In this document: in pieces, positions 18,414 through 26,045 of the stretch
Layout of the letters: each line of letters starts with the position of its first letter
Position numbering within the stretch: the first letter of the stretch is position 1
Source of the DNA: CAVPWP01 sp963709395
GTDB taxonomy: Bacteria; Pseudomonadota; Alphaproteobacteria; Rhodobacterales; Rhodobacteraceae
Direction: 5' to 3'
DNA length: 64,000 nucleotides
Assembly (NCBI GenBank): GCA_963709395.1
Contig: CAVPWP010000012.1
Span: 124,001 to 188,000 of the forward strand
The notes under the pieces: generated by a model
What the model saw: the letters and a program-made list of their open reading frames with translations, nothing else
Database searches by the model: none
Told to the model about the DNA's origin: nothing
Program-made: the position numbers and the translations under genes

Positions 18414-19200
18414 GACGGTGCGGGTTGTGCGCGACGGGCGCGGCGTGGCGACGCTCTGGCTGGCGCGACCCGATAAACACAACGCCCTGTCGGGGGCGAT
18501 GATCGCCGAGATCACCGAGGCTGCCGAGGCGCTTGGCGCGGACAGCGCGGTGCGCGTCGTGGTCCTTGCGGCCGAGGGGCCCAGCTTCTGCGCGGGCGGC
18601 GATCTGGCCTGGATGCGCGCGCAGATGGAGGCCGACGCGGCGACCCGCGCGGCCGAGGCGCGAAAGCTGGCCGGGATGTTGCGGGTGCTCGACCAGCTGC
18701 CCAAACCCCTGATCGGGCGGGTGCAGGGAAACGCTTTCGGCGGCGGGGTGGGCATGATGTCGGTCTGCGACGTGGCGATTGCGGCAGAGACCGCCCGCTT
18801 CGGGCTGACCGAAACGAAGCTGGGTCTGATCCCCGCGACCATTGGTCCCTATGTCGTCGCCCGCATGGGCGCGGCCATGGCGCGGCGGGTGTTCTTCTCG
18901 GCCCGGGTTTTCGACGCGGCCGAGGCGGTGACTCTTGGCCTTGCGGCAAAGGCCGTGGCCCCCGGGGCGCTCGATGCCGCGGTCGAGGCCGAGGTCGCGC
19001 CTTACCTTGCCTGCGCGCCGGGCGCCGTGGCCGAGGCGAAGGCGCTGGTGCGGCGGCTTGCCGACCCGATCGACGACGCGATGATCGATGTCACCATTGC
19101 CGCGCTTGTCGAGCGCTGGGAAAGCGACGAGGCCAGCGAAGGGATAGCGGCCTTCTTCGACCGCAGACAGCCGGACTGGACGCGTGTTCCCGAGGACTGA
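18406..19200 (+). CDS. liuC: Methylglutaconyl-CoA hydratase (enoyl-CoA hydratase family)
   Basis: 264 residues from the ATG at 18406 (RBS GGTGAGG), crotonase fold. The oxyanion-hole segments are FCAGGDLAWMRAQ near residue 65 and GRVQGNAFGGGVGMMSVCD near 107. The family call to methylglutaconyl-CoA hydratase rests on its position after mccA and mvaB, where this activity is the missing step between them. By sequence alone it could be another short-chain enoyl-CoA hydratase. Last gene of the liu operon, followed by the nuo promoter region. Confidence 0.85.
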   Translation: MAETVRVVRDGRGVATLWLARPDKHNALSGAMIAEITEAAEALGADSAVRVVVLAAEGPSFCAGGDLAWMRAQMEADAATRAAEARKLAGMLRVLDQLPKPLIGRVQGNAFGGGVGMMSVCDVAIAAETARFGLTETKLGLIPATIGPYVVARMGAAMARRVFFSARVFDAAEAVTLGLAAKAVAPGALDAAVEAEVAPYLACAPGAVAEAKALVRRLADPIDDAMIDVTIAALVERWESDEASEGIAAFFDRRQPDWTRVPED

Positions 19201-19260
19201 GACGCGTCGCCGCACCGCAGAGATTTCCACGGTCAAGGGCATGCCGGCGCCGGGATTGCA

Positions 19261-19289
19261 TTGACCCTCCCCGGCCACAGGACTAGGAC
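19261..19289 (+). promoter_or_regulatory. Probable nuo operon promoter
   Basis: The 138 bases between liuC and nuoA contain TTGACC at 19261-19266 and TAGGAC at 19284-19289 with a 17-base spacer. It lies 50 bases upstream of the nuoA start. No convincing terminator separates it from liuC, so read-through is possible. Confidence 0.45.
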
Positions 19290-19338
19290 TCTGGCAATCG
19301 AGAACATGCGGCGAACGCATGGAGAAGGAGCCGAACTC

Positions 19339-19704
19339 GTGGATGATCTCTTGCGGGACTATCTCCCGATCATGATCTTTCTCGCCATGGCCATCGGTCT
19401 GGGCGTCATACTGATCCTTGCTGCCGCCATCGTGGCGGTCCGCAATCCCGACCCCGAGAAGGTCAGCGCCTACGAGTGCGGTTTCAACGCCTTCGATGAT
19501 GCGCGCATGAAGTTCGACGTGCGGTTCTACCTCGTGTCGATCCTGTTCATCATCTTCGATCTCGAGATCGCGTTCCTGTTTCCCTGGGCGGTCGCTTTCG
19601 GCGAGATCTCGATGACCGCGTTCTGGTCTATGATGGTGTTCCTTGCCGTGCTGACCGTGGGCTTCGCCTATGAATGGAAAAAGGGAGCGCTGGAATGGGA
19701 ATAG
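19339..19704 (+). CDS. nuoA: NADH-quinone oxidoreductase subunit A
   Basis: 121 residues from a GTG at 19339, supported by a strong GGAGAAGGAG ribosome-binding site just upstream. Three membrane helices are visible, at about residues 8-32, 64-85 and 91-112. The conserved loop SAYECGFNAFDDARMKFDVRFY and the LFIIFDLEIAFLFPW helix are diagnostic. It forms part of the quinone-site region in the complex I membrane arm. The end overlaps nuoB by 10 bases. Confidence 0.97.
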   Translation: MDDLLRDYLPIMIFLAMAIGLGVILILAAAIVAVRNPDPEKVSAYECGFNAFDDARMKFDVRFYLVSILFIIFDLEIAFLFPWAVAFGEISMTAFWSMMVFLAVLTVGFAYEWKKGALEWE

Positions 19705-20219
19705 CCGCCACCGCAGGCCCCGACAAAGAGGTCGCCGCCCGGAAGCTGAACGACGAGTTGCAGGACAAGGGGTTCCTTGTCACCTCGACCGATGACATCA
19801 TCAACTGGGCGCGCACCGGGTCGCTGCACTGGATGACCTTCGGCCTTGCCTGCTGCGCGGTCGAGATGATGCACACCTCGATGCCGCGCTATGACCTGGA
19901 ACGGTTCGGGACCGCGCCGCGCGCCAGTCCGCGCCAGTCGGACCTGATGATCGTGGCCGGGACGCTGACCAACAAGATGGCGCCGGCGCTGCGCAAGGTC
20001 TACGACCAGATGCCCGAGCCGCGTTATGTCATCTCGATGGGATCCTGCGCCAATGGCGGGGGCTACTATCACTACAGCTATTCCGTGGTGCGGGGCTGTG
20101 ACCGGATCGTGCCGGTCGACATCTACGTTCCGGGCTGCCCGCCGACAGCCGAGGCGTTGCTCTACGGCATCCTGCAATTGCAGCGGAAGATCCGGCGCAC
20201 CGGGACGATCGTGCGCTGA
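19695..20219 (+). CDS. nuoB: NADH-quinone oxidoreductase subunit B
   Basis: 174 residues from the ATG at 19695. The ligands of the terminal [4Fe-4S] cluster N2 are present: the adjacent pair Cys53-Cys54 (GLACCAVEM), Cys118 (SMGSCANGGG) and Cys148 (VPGCPPTAEAL). This subunit passes electrons from the peripheral arm to quinone. Intact and of normal length. Confidence 0.98.
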   Translation: MGIAATAGPDKEVAARKLNDELQDKGFLVTSTDDIINWARTGSLHWMTFGLACCAVEMMHTSMPRYDLERFGTAPRASPRQSDLMIVAGTLTNKMAPALRKVYDQMPEPRYVISMGSCANGGGYYHYSYSVVRGCDRIVPVDIYVPGCPPTAEALLYGILQLQRKIRRTGTIVR

Positions 20220-20267
20220 GGCGCCGCGCCCGGGCCATTCGGACGGGCCATCTGGAAAGGACACGCC

Positions 20268-20894
20268 ATGAGCGAAGCGCTTCGCGAGCTAGCCGGTCAT
20301 ATCGAGGCCAAGCGCCCCGATTGCGTCCTGTCCTGGGAGGTGACGGGGGGCGAGCTGACCCTTCAGGTCGCACCGGCGACGCTGGTCAGCTTCGTCGAGT
20401 TCCTCAAGGCCGACCGCAGCTGCCGGTTCTCGACGCTGGTCGACATCACCGCGGTCGATCACCCCGACCGGGATCGGCGCTTCGACCTCGTCTATCATTT
20501 CCTGTCGATGTACCAGAACCACCGCATCCGCCTGAAATACCAGTTGCGCGAAGAGGACATGGCGCTGTCGATCACCTCGGTCCACCCCTCGGCCGACTGG
20601 TTCGAGCGCGAGGTGTTCGACATGTTCGGCATCCTGTTTTCCGGCCATCCCGATCTGCGCCGAATCCTGACCGACTATGGGTTTCGCGGGCATCCGCTGC
20701 GCAAGGATTTCCCGACCACGGGCTATACCGAGGTGCGCTATGACGAAAAGCAGAAGCGGGTGGTCTACGAGCCCGTGAAACTTGTCCAGGAATACCGCAA
20801 CTTCGACTTCATGAGCCCCTGGGAAGGCGCCCATTACATCCTTCCGGGCGACGAGAAGGCGGGCGATGTGGAACCCAAGGGGGCCGGGACCTGA
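20268..20894 (+). CDS. nuoC: NADH-quinone oxidoreductase subunit C
   Basis: 208 residues of the 30-kDa subunit family. Typical segments are LVDITAVDHPDRDRRFDLVYHFLS, SADWFEREVFDMFGILFSGHPDLRRIL and DYGFRGHPLRKDFPTTGY. It docks NuoD in the peripheral arm. The start has a GGAAAGGA ribosome-binding site. It is separate from nuoD here, not fused as in enterobacteria, with a sulfotransferase gene between the two. Confidence 0.98.
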   Translation: MSEALRELAGHIEAKRPDCVLSWEVTGGELTLQVAPATLVSFVEFLKADRSCRFSTLVDITAVDHPDRDRRFDLVYHFLSMYQNHRIRLKYQLREEDMALSITSVHPSADWFEREVFDMFGILFSGHPDLRRILTDYGFRGHPLRKDFPTTGYTEVRYDEKQKRVVYEPVKLVQEYRNFDFMSPWEGAHYILPGDEKAGDVEPKGAGT

Positions 20895-20896
20895 GC

Positions 20897-21791
20897 ATGC
20901 ACAAGGCCCCCACAGTCCTTCTGGGCGTCGGCGCCGCGAAGTCGGGGACGAGCTGGCTCTACCGCTATCTCTCGGATCATCCCGAGTGTCATTTCCGGTC
21001 GATCAAGGAATTGCACTATTTCGACGGGATCGACCTTGGGTCGCGTGACCGCCATGCCGCCGACCGGACGCGCGAGGCCGAGGCGATCCGGGCGCGGATC
21101 GCCAAGGGGCGTGCGGGCGCCGCGGCGGGACGGGCGTCTGGCCGACCGCGAGGCGTGGCTGCGCGTTCTGGCTGCGGAGCAGGAAGATACGGCGGCATAT
21201 CTGGCCTATCTCGACGGCGGACGGGACGCTGCGACGTCCGTGCCGGTCGTGGTGGGCGAAGTGACACCGGCCTATGCGCTCTTGTCCGAGGACCGGCTGC
21301 GCGCGATGGCGGGGCTTGGCGACCGGGACGTGCGTTTCGTCTATCTCCTGCGCGATCCGATTGCGCGGCTGTGGAGCCACGTGCGGATGATCGCGGGCCG
21401 GCGCGCGTCGGACGGGGTCGTCGTGCGCCGGCGGTGCGACCGGATCTTCGATCGGACGCTGGCCGGCGAGGAATCGCAGATCGAGGCGCGCGGCGACTAC
21501 CGCGCGGCCCTGGGTCGCCTGTCACGGGCCATCGACCCGGCGCGGCTTCTCGTGCTGGTCTTCGAAGAGCTTGTGCAGGGCGATGGCGCGGCGCGGCTTT
21601 GCGCCTTTCTTGGCATCGCCCCCCGGGCGCCGGACCCGCTGCCGGTCCACGAGGGCCAGCCGATGCCCATGCGCGCCGAACAGCGGGGCCGCGCACGCGC
21701 CTGGCTGGCGCCGCAATACGACTATGTCGCCGAGCGTCTGGGCTACCGGCCCACAGGCTGGCACTACGACCTCCCGGAGGTGGGATCATGA
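20897..21791 (+). CDS. PAPS-dependent sulfotransferase inside the nuo operon (one apparent indel)
   Basis: About 297 residues after correction. The 5'-phosphosulfate loop is GAAKSGTSWLYRYL near residue 12, and the 3'-phosphate region is VRFVYLLRDPIARLWSHV. Together these place it in the sulfotransferase family that uses PAPS. Family members often sulfate carbohydrates; the acceptor here is unknown. A +1 indel near 21115 splits the frame, and without correction the first part reads through into nuoD. It starts 2 bases after nuoC and ends overlapping the nuoD ATG, so it is co-translated with complex I genes. Confidence 0.82.
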
Positions 21792-23005
21792 TGGACGGCA
21801 AGTTCAACGACACGCTGACAGGCGAACAGAAGATCCGCAACTTCAACATCAACTTCGGCCCGCAGCACCCTGCGGCGCACGGGGTTCTGCGCCTCGTGCT
21901 CGAGCTTGACGGCGAGATCGTGGAACGCTGCGACCCGCATATCGGGCTTCTGCACCGTGGCACCGAAAAGTTGATGGAGACGCGGACCTACCTGCAGAAC
22001 CTGCCCTATTTCGACCGGCTCGACTATGTCGGAACGATGAACCAGGAGCACGCCTGGTGCCTGGCCATCGAACGCATGACGAAGACCGAGGTTCCGCGCC
22101 GCGCCCAGCTGATCCGCGTGCTCTACTGCGAGATCGGGCGCATCCTGAATCACCTTCTGAACGTCACGACGCAGGCGATGGACGTCGGCGCGCTGACCCC
22201 GCCGCTCTGGGGCTTCGAGGAGCGCGAAAAGCTCATGGTGTTCTACGAGCGGGCGTCGGGCGCGCGGCTTCACGCGGCCTATTTCCGCCCGGGCGGCGTG
22301 CACCAGGACCTTCCGCCCGAGTTGATCGAGGATATCGACACCTGGGCCGACGCCTTCCCGCGGGTGCTGGATGACATCGACACGCTGCTGACCGAGAACC
22401 GCATCTTCAAGCAGCGCAACGTCGATATCGGCGTGGTGACCGAGGACGACATCCAGGACTGGGCCTTTTCGGGCGTGATGGTGCGCGGATCGGGCCTTGC
22501 CTGGGACCTGCGCCGCGCGCAGCCCTACGAATGCTACGACGAGTTCGAGTTCAAGATCCCCGTTGGCAAGAACGGCGACTGCTATGACCGCTATCTTTGC
22601 CGCATGGCCGAGATGCGCGAGTCGACCCATATCATCAAGCAGGCCTGCGCCAAGCTGCGGCTGCCCGAGAACCAGGGCCCGGTGATGACGCGCGGCAAGA
22701 TGGCGCCGCCGACGCGGGGCGAGATGAAGACCTCGATGGAGGCGCTCATCCACCACTTCAAGCTCTACACCGAAGGCTTCCATGTCCCCGAAGGCGAGAT
22801 CTATGCCGCGGTCGAGGCTCCGAAGGGCGAATTCGGCGTCTACCTCGTGGCCGACGGGACCAACCGGCCCTACCGCGCCAAGATCCGCGCGCCGGGCTAT
22901 CCGCATCTGCAGGCGATGGATTTCCTGTGCCGCGGGCACCAGCTGGCCGATGTCTCGGCCATCCTGGGGTCGCTCGACATCGTGTTCGGGGAAGTCGATC
23001 GGTGA
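21788..23005 (+). CDS. nuoD: NADH-quinone oxidoreductase subunit D
   Basis: 405 residues from the ATG at 21788 (GGAGGTGGG upstream). This 49-kDa subunit is related to the hydrogenase large subunit and forms the quinone pocket with NuoB. Signatures are NFGPQHPAAHGVLRLVLELDGE, HIGLLHRGTEKLME, YFDRLDYVG and the C-terminal DGTNRPYRAKIRAPGY. The quinone-binding His and Tyr region (GPQHPAAHG, YFDRLDY) is intact. The stop overlaps the next small gene. Confidence 0.98.
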   Translation: MMDGKFNDTLTGEQKIRNFNINFGPQHPAAHGVLRLVLELDGEIVERCDPHIGLLHRGTEKLMETRTYLQNLPYFDRLDYVGTMNQEHAWCLAIERMTKTEVPRRAQLIRVLYCEIGRILNHLLNVTTQAMDVGALTPPLWGFEEREKLMVFYERASGARLHAAYFRPGGVHQDLPPELIEDIDTWADAFPRVLDDIDTLLTENRIFKQRNVDIGVVTEDDIQDWAFSGVMVRGSGLAWDLRRAQPYECYDEFEFKIPVGKNGDCYDRYLCRMAEMRESTHIIKQACAKLRLPENQGPVMTRGKMAPPTRGEMKTSMEALIHHFKLYTEGFHVPEGEIYAAVEAPKGEFGVYLVADGTNRPYRAKIRAPGYPHLQAMDFLCRGHQLADVSAILGSLDIVFGEVDR

Positions 23006-23370
23006 TGCTGGTCTGGGCGGTCATCTTCTGCGGTGCGGTCACGGCGCTGCTGCTTGCGGCCATGGCCGTGGCCTTCTGGCGCGATCCGGCCGAGGGGCTG
23101 CGCCAGACCACCCACCGCGCCGAGTTGCTGCCGCGGGTGATGGCCGACCGCTATACCGCCTTCGCGATCCTCGCGCTGGTGCTGACCCTGCACGGTGATC
23201 TCGGCGTGCTGGCGTTCTTCTTCGCGGTCTGCGCCTTCATGGGCTTCGCCGATGGGCTGATCTATGCCCGCGCCGGCCATCCGCACGCGAAACACACGCT
23301 GTCGGGGGTGCTGTCGGTCGGCGCGCTTGGCGTCACGCTGGCCGCGATGGCCACAGGAGCACCAGCATGA
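23005..23370 (+). CDS. Small membrane protein of unknown function in the nuo operon
   Basis: 121 residues with four predicted membrane segments (about 3-24, 49-66, 68-86 and 100-118) joined by short charged loops, including EGLRQTTHRAELLPRVMADRY. The layout is reminiscent of DUF4267-type four-helix membrane proteins, but I am not certain of the family. The ATG overlaps the nuoD stop; a GTG one codon earlier is also possible. Its stop overlaps the next gene (ATGA), so it is tightly coupled within the operon. Confidence 0.62.
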   Translation: MLVWAVIFCGAVTALLLAAMAVAFWRDPAEGLRQTTHRAELLPRVMADRYTAFAILALVLTLHGDLGVLAFFFAVCAFMGFADGLIYARAGHPHAKHTLSGVLSVGALGVTLAAMATGAPA

Positions 23371-23873
23371 TCCGCGCACTGACCGCACTCGCCTGCCTTG
23401 CGGCGCTGCCCGCCGCGGCGCAGGACACGCCGTTCCACCAGCTGATCGACGAAAGCATCGGCTATGCGAACATCGGCCCCGGGCTTCTGCTGGTCGAGGA
23501 CGACGTGTCGAGCCATGTCTGCCGGGTCTATGTCTCGGACGTGTTCTTCTTCGGCTATGCCGAGGCGGACCAGAACGCGATGGATGCCGATCCGCCGCAG
23601 ATCGTCTGCGTGCCCACCCCGCAGGTCGCCGCCGACGCGCTGCCGCTGGCGCGCGGGGCCGTGACGCCGTTCGACCAGCTGATCGACGAAAGCATCGGCT
23701 ACGAGAATATCGGCCCCGGCATCCTTCTGGTCGAGGATGACGTGTCGAGCCATGTGTGCCGCGTGCAGATCGACGAGCTTTACTTCATCGCCTATGCCAG
23801 CGGCAACGCCGAGCGGATGCGCCAGCTGGCGCCGACGATCGTCTGCGTGCCCTCCACCGAACTGACCCGATAG
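23367..23873 (+). CDS. Secreted protein with two tandem copies of a ~62-residue domain
   Basis: 168 residues. Residues 1-19 form a signal peptide ending AAAQ. The mature chain is an internal duplication: residues about 21-84 and 100-163 share FxQLIDESIGYxNIGPG, then LLVEDDVSSHVCRV and QIVCVPT/TIVCVPS. Each unit holds two cysteines (HVCRV and VCVP) that could pair in the periplasm. I do not recognise the domain. It overlaps its neighbour by ATGA and precedes nuoE by 10 bases. Confidence 0.7.
   Translation: MIRALTALACLAALPAAAQDTPFHQLIDESIGYANIGPGLLLVEDDVSSHVCRVYVSDVFFFGYAEADQNAMDADPPQIVCVPTPQVAADALPLARGAVTPFDQLIDESIGYENIGPGILLVEDDVSSHVCRVQIDELYFIAYASGNAERMRQLAPTIVCVPSTELTR
23430..23764 (+). 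repeat. Two near-identical direct repeats inside the gene at 23367
   Basis: Units of about 98 bases begin at 23430 and 23667, 237 bases apart. Most differences fall at third codon positions (for example TATGCGAAC versus TACGAGAAT), so the protein is conserved more than the DNA. This indicates an older in-frame duplication under selection rather than a recent slip. Confidence 0.75.
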
Positions 23874-23883
23874 AGACCGCCCC

Positions 23884-24945
23884 ATGCTTCGACGCCTTTC
23901 CCCCGAGCAACCCGCAGGCTTCGCCTTCACGCCCGAGAACCTGGCCTGGGCCGAGGCGCAGATGACGAAGTATCCGCCGGGCCGACAGGCCAGCGCGATC
24001 ATCCCGCTTCTGTGGCGCGCGCAGGAGCAGGAAGGCTGGCTCACGCGGCCCGCGATCGAGGAAGTCGCTCGGATGCTCGACATGGCCTATATCCGCGCGC
24101 TCGAGGTGGCGACTTTCTATTTCATGTTCCAGCTTCAGCCGGTCGGGTCGGTCGCCCATATCCAGGTCTGCGGCACGACCTCCTGCATGATCTGCGGCGC
24201 GGAAGACCTGATCGCGGTCTGCAAGGACAAGATCGCCCGGCGGGCGCATGAGGTCTCGGCGGACGGCAGGTTCAGCTGGGAAGAGGTCGAGTGCCTGGGT
24301 GCCTGCGCCAACGCGCCGATGGCGCAGATCGGCAAGGATTACTACGAGGATCTGACCGCGGACCGGCTGGCCGGGATCATCGACGAGCTTGCGGCGGGCA
24401 AGGTGCCGGTGCCCGGACCGCAGAACGGTCGCTTCGCCGCCGAACCCGCGTCGGGTCTGACGACGCTGACCGCCCACGAGGCGGGTCGCCCGGCGCACAA
24501 CGCTTCGGCCGACCTTGCGGTGCGGATCGGCGACACGGTCAAGCGCATCGACGGGACCGAGGTTCCGCTGACCACGCCCTGGCGCGATGCCGGCGGCACC
24601 ATCGACAAACCGAAGGAAGAGGCGGCGAAAAGTGCTGCACGGTCGAAGGCGCCCGCGCCCGAAAAGGTGAAGGAAAAGAAGATCGCGCGCCCCGCCGAAG
24701 GCAGCGTCGCACCCGAAGACGACCTCAAGCGCCTGAAGGGCGTGGGACCGGCGCTCGAGAAGAAGCTGCACGCCGCCGGGATCACGTCCTTCGCCCAGAT
24801 CGCCGGGTGGTCGGATGCGGAAATCGCCGCCTTCGACGAGAAGCTTTCGTTCAAGGGCCGGATCGCACGCGAGGGGTGGGTCGAGCAGGCCCGGACGCTG
24901 GCCGCGGGGGGCGATACAGAATTTTCCCAACGCGGTGATTCCTGA
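23884..24945 (+). CDS. nuoE: NADH-quinone oxidoreductase subunit E with C-terminal helix-hairpin-helix extension
   Basis: 353 residues, about twice the length of a minimal NuoE. Residues 15-165 are the 24-kDa thioredoxin-like domain, with [2Fe-2S] ligands Cys96, Cys101, Cys137 and Cys141 (CGTTSC and CLGAC). Residues about 166-275 are a charged, low-complexity linker rich in Lys, Glu, Ala and Pro. Residues about 279-340 form a helix-hairpin-helix-like module (RLKGVGPALEKKLHAAG, FAQIAGWSDAEIAAFDEKL). The next gene carries nearly the same module. NuoE transfers electrons near the FMN site; the role of the tail is unknown. Confidence 0.93.
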   Translation: MLRRLSPEQPAGFAFTPENLAWAEAQMTKYPPGRQASAIIPLLWRAQEQEGWLTRPAIEEVARMLDMAYIRALEVATFYFMFQLQPVGSVAHIQVCGTTSCMICGAEDLIAVCKDKIARRAHEVSADGRFSWEEVECLGACANAPMAQIGKDYYEDLTADRLAGIIDELAAGKVPVPGPQNGRFAAEPASGLTTLTAHEAGRPAHNASADLAVRIGDTVKRIDGTEVPLTTPWRDAGGTIDKPKEEAAKSAARSKAPAPEKVKEKKIARPAEGSVAPEDDLKRLKGVGPALEKKLHAAGITSFAQIAGWSDAEIAAFDEKLSFKGRIAREGWVEQARTLAAGGDTEFSQRGDS

Positions 24946-24987
24946 TATGCAGGGCGTGACGACACTTCGAATGGGAGAGACGGACTG

Positions 24988-25602
24988 ATGTCGAAACAAA
25001 CTCAAGGATCGATGGCGCTGGTCGGAGCCATCGCAGGGGGAATCCTGATCGTCGCCTTCGTGGCGCTCATGATCGTGGGCGGCTGGGACTTCTCGCCCGC
25101 CGCCTTCGTGGCCATCTTGGTGGCCGGCGGCGCGGCGCTTGTGCTGTTCCTAGGTGTCCATCGTCCGTCCGCTCCGCCGGTCGGGACGCCGGCCGCGCAT
25201 CGTGCCGCGCCTGTGACGGCGTCGGCTGCCCCGGCGACCGCCCCGGCCTCCGCTCCGGCAACCGCTCCGGCCTCCGCTCCGGCAGCCGTGTCTCACGCCG
25301 CCCCTGCGGCACCCGCACCCGCACCCGCGCCGGCACCGGCCGCGGCGATCGCGTCGGGTCCGGACGATCTCAAACAGTTGTCCGGCGTCGGGCCGGCGCT
25401 TGAGAAAAAGCTGCACGAGGCCGGTGTGACCACCTTTGCCCAGATCGCCGGATGGACTGCGGCCGATATCGCCGAGATGGACGAGAAGCTCTCCTTCAAG
25501 GGCCGGATCGAACGGGACGGCTGGGTCGAACAGGCCCGTCGCTTGGCCTCGGGCGGTGAGACCGACTTCTCGAAAAGGGTCGAGGACGGAAAGGTCTACT
25601 GA
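24988..25602 (+). CDS. Membrane-anchored protein with the same helix-hairpin-helix module as NuoE
   Basis: 204 residues in three parts. Residues about 10-56 form two membrane helices (ALVGAIAGGILIVAFVALMI, FVAILVAGGAALVLFL). Residues about 60-122 are a flexible Ala/Pro linker of repeated APASAPAT- and APAPAPAP-like units. Residues about 126-190 are a helix-hairpin-helix-like module (QLSGVGPALEKKLHEAG, FAQIAGWTAADIAEMDEKL) that is roughly three-quarters identical to the NuoE tail. The chain ends DFSKRVEDGKVY. RBS GGGAGAG. Whether it binds DNA, RNA or the NuoE tail cannot be told from sequence. Confidence 0.75.
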   Translation: MSKQTQGSMALVGAIAGGILIVAFVALMIVGGWDFSPAAFVAILVAGGAALVLFLGVHRPSAPPVGTPAAHRAAPVTASAAPATAPASAPATAPASAPAAVSHAAPAAPAPAPAPAPAAAIASGPDDLKQLSGVGPALEKKLHEAGVTTFAQIAGWTAADIAEMDEKLSFKGRIERDGWVEQARRLASGGETDFSKRVEDGKVY

Positions 25603-25609
25603 TAAAGCC

Positions 25610-25651
25610 GCGCCGCCCCCTGTCGGAGAGGTAAGACAAGGGGGGCGGCGC
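25610..25651 (+). terminator. Strong GC stem-loop inside the nuo operon, no T-tract
   Basis: An 11-base perfect inverted repeat (GCGCCGCCCCC at 25610-25620, GGGGGCGGCGC at 25641-25651) starts 8 bases after the stop of the preceding gene. It is extended inward by TGTC/GACA. No run of T follows, and nuo genes continue downstream, so it is more likely an mRNA-stability or partial attenuation hairpin than a full terminator. Confidence 0.5.
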
Positions 25652-25774
25652 CAACAGGACGTCCCGGCGCATTGCCGGGCAGGGAACCGAAACAGCGTCC
25701 ACGCGTCGTCTGCGGGCAACGCGTGCGTGGCGCGGGACGGGCGCACACGTCAGGTGCGGCAAGGTGATTGGGCC

Positions 25775-26008
25775 ATGAGCGATCAGGGTGACCAGGGCAA
25801 CAGGGATCGCAGGCTTGCGCGTCAGGCGCGGCTTGTGTCGGTGGTGATCGCGTCGACGATGATCCTGTGGATGCTGGCGCAGGTGGTCGGCGGTCGGCTT
25901 GGGCTCGAGGAGCGCTATGTGTTCCTTTTCGACCTTCTCGCCTTGGCGGGCTTCACCTGGGCCCTTGTGGTCACCTGGCAAATCTGGAGAAAGCGGCGCG
26001 GGGGCTGA
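25775..26008 (+). CDS. Small two-helix membrane protein, DUF5337-like
   Basis: 77 residues from the ATG at 25775. A basic N-terminus (GNRDRRLARQARL) leads to two membrane helices, at about residues 21-42 and 48-68, joined by GGRLGLEERYVFLFD, and ends WQIWRKRRGG. The position before nuoF and the sequence fit the DUF5337 family of Rhodobacterales. No function is known. A roughly 170-base gap with the GC hairpin precedes it. Confidence 0.7.
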   Translation: MSDQGDQGNRDRRLARQARLVSVVIASTMILWMLAQVVGGRLGLEERYVFLFDLLALAGFTWALVVTWQIWRKRRGG

Positions 26009-26045
26009 TGCCCGCGCGCGGCAGGAACTCGGCAAGGACTTGGGC

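Noticed and set aside
20897..23005. Single 702-codon frame reading as a sulfotransferase-NuoD fusion
   Set aside because: The sulfotransferase part loses its motifs after about 75 residues because of a +1 indel near 21115. NuoD has its own ATG and ribosome-binding site, so it is not a true fusion.
25220..25345. Short repeats of GCCCCGGCC/GCTCCGGCA type as a CRISPR-like or minisatellite array
   Set aside because: They lie in frame within the Ala/Pro linker of the anchored protein and encode APAS/APAT units, with no spacers.
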